Of a stretch of DNA of 5,610 nt, positions 5,404 through 5,610 are shown one piece after another. Origin of the DNA: Caldifarciminota bacterium (lineage in GTDB: Bacteria > Hydrothermota > E44-bin80); the NCBI GenBank assembly GCA_023127905.1, contig JAGMEZ010000343.1, positions 1-5,610 on the forward strand, written 5' to 3'. The position numbers and the translations under genes were made by a program. The notes below the pieces were generated by a model, which worked only from the letters and a program-made list of their open reading frames with translations, was not told the DNA's origin and searched no databases. Within the stretch, counting starts at the first letter, position 1, and each line of letters starts with the position of its first letter.

Positions 5404-5610
5404 CTACCCAAGCCGCGGGACAACGCCGAGCTGCTGGAGAGCTCTCAGAAAGTCCGCGACGGCCACACAGCGCTCGATGATCTTCCCATCCCGGAGCCGC
5501 CAGATGTCGATTGCCTTGAAGCTGACGCGCTTCCCCGTTGGCGGAATCCCTCTGAAGCTACCATTGTGGGTCGCCTCAATATGAAACGCACCTACGACAA
5601 TGTCTCCTTC
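5404..5610 (-). CDS. SnoaL-like ester cyclase / polyketide cyclase family protein (5' end missing)
   Basis: The last 68 codons and TAG stop of a gene that enters from the right edge. Visible landmarks are GDIVVGAFHIEATHNG, then FRGIPPTGKRVSFKAIDIWRL, DGKIIE, VADFL and QQLGVVP. G-x-PPTGK-x-V, the DGKI(I/V)E turn and a terminal QQLG-x-(I/V)P are the classic ending of SnoaL-like ester cyclases, small alpha+beta barrel proteins of the NTF2 fold. Members include polyketide cyclases, but most genomic copies have no known substrate. The Asp of VADFL aligns with the conserved acidic position. The usual His-Trp after IVE is replaced by Arg-Cys, so activity is uncertain. Base composition is markedly GC-richer than the neighbouring genes, which suggests horizontal gain or an assembly join. 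Confidence 0.85.
   Translation of the reverse strand, partial: EGDIVVGAFHIEATHNGSFRGIPPTGKRVSFKAIDIWRLRDGKIIERCVAVADFLRALQQLGVVPRLG

Overview
All supported genes in this window lie on the minus strand, so the reading order runs from high to low coordinates. Most of the window is AT-rich. The right-hand end (about 5307 to 5610) is clearly GC-richer, with about 60% G+C in a sampled 60-base stretch of the gene there. The host looks like a Gram-negative-type bacterium of the FCB / WOR-3-like candidate-phylum kind. The evidence is a secreted repeat protein ending in a PNPF-type type IX secretion (Por) sorting domain, beside a secreted PQQ-like beta-propeller protein. This assignment is inferred from family habits, not from a marker gene.

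In reading order: (1) the last 68 codons of a SnoaL-like ester cyclase (5404-5610), in the GC-rich segment; (2) a membrane-anchored DUF6544-type protein of 285 aa (4412-5269); (3) directly after its stop, a strong ribosome binding site and a 15-codon ORF (4349-4396), then a 78-aa unknown acidic helical protein (4105-4341). These last two may be one gene split by a single-base slip. (4) A 446-base gap (3659-4104) holds a small GC-rich island and six copies of the heptamer CACAGAG in both orientations. (5) A secreted protein of seven roughly 50-residue repeats plus an Fn3-like domain and a sorting domain follows (1907-3658), and its sorting domain is broken by a frameshift. (6) An unknown 135-aa protein (1490-1897) follows a few bases later. 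(7) A very AT-rich 343-base gap (1147-1489) precedes (8) the first 382 codons of a secreted PQQ-like beta-propeller protein (1-1146), which runs off the left edge.

The best find is the break in the sorting domain of the repeat protein. The coding strand carries three tandem copies of TTTATCC (2027-2047 on the plus strand) exactly where the reading frame leaves the conserved C-terminal domain. The lost part of the domain is intact in the next frame (1902-2024). One copy or four copies of the 7-base unit would restore the full domain and stop, so copy number could act as an ON/OFF switch for secretion or surface anchoring. A second, degenerate 7-base-period tract (2112-2146) lies in the same domain. 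I see no defence system, CRISPR array, tRNA, rRNA or transposase gene here.
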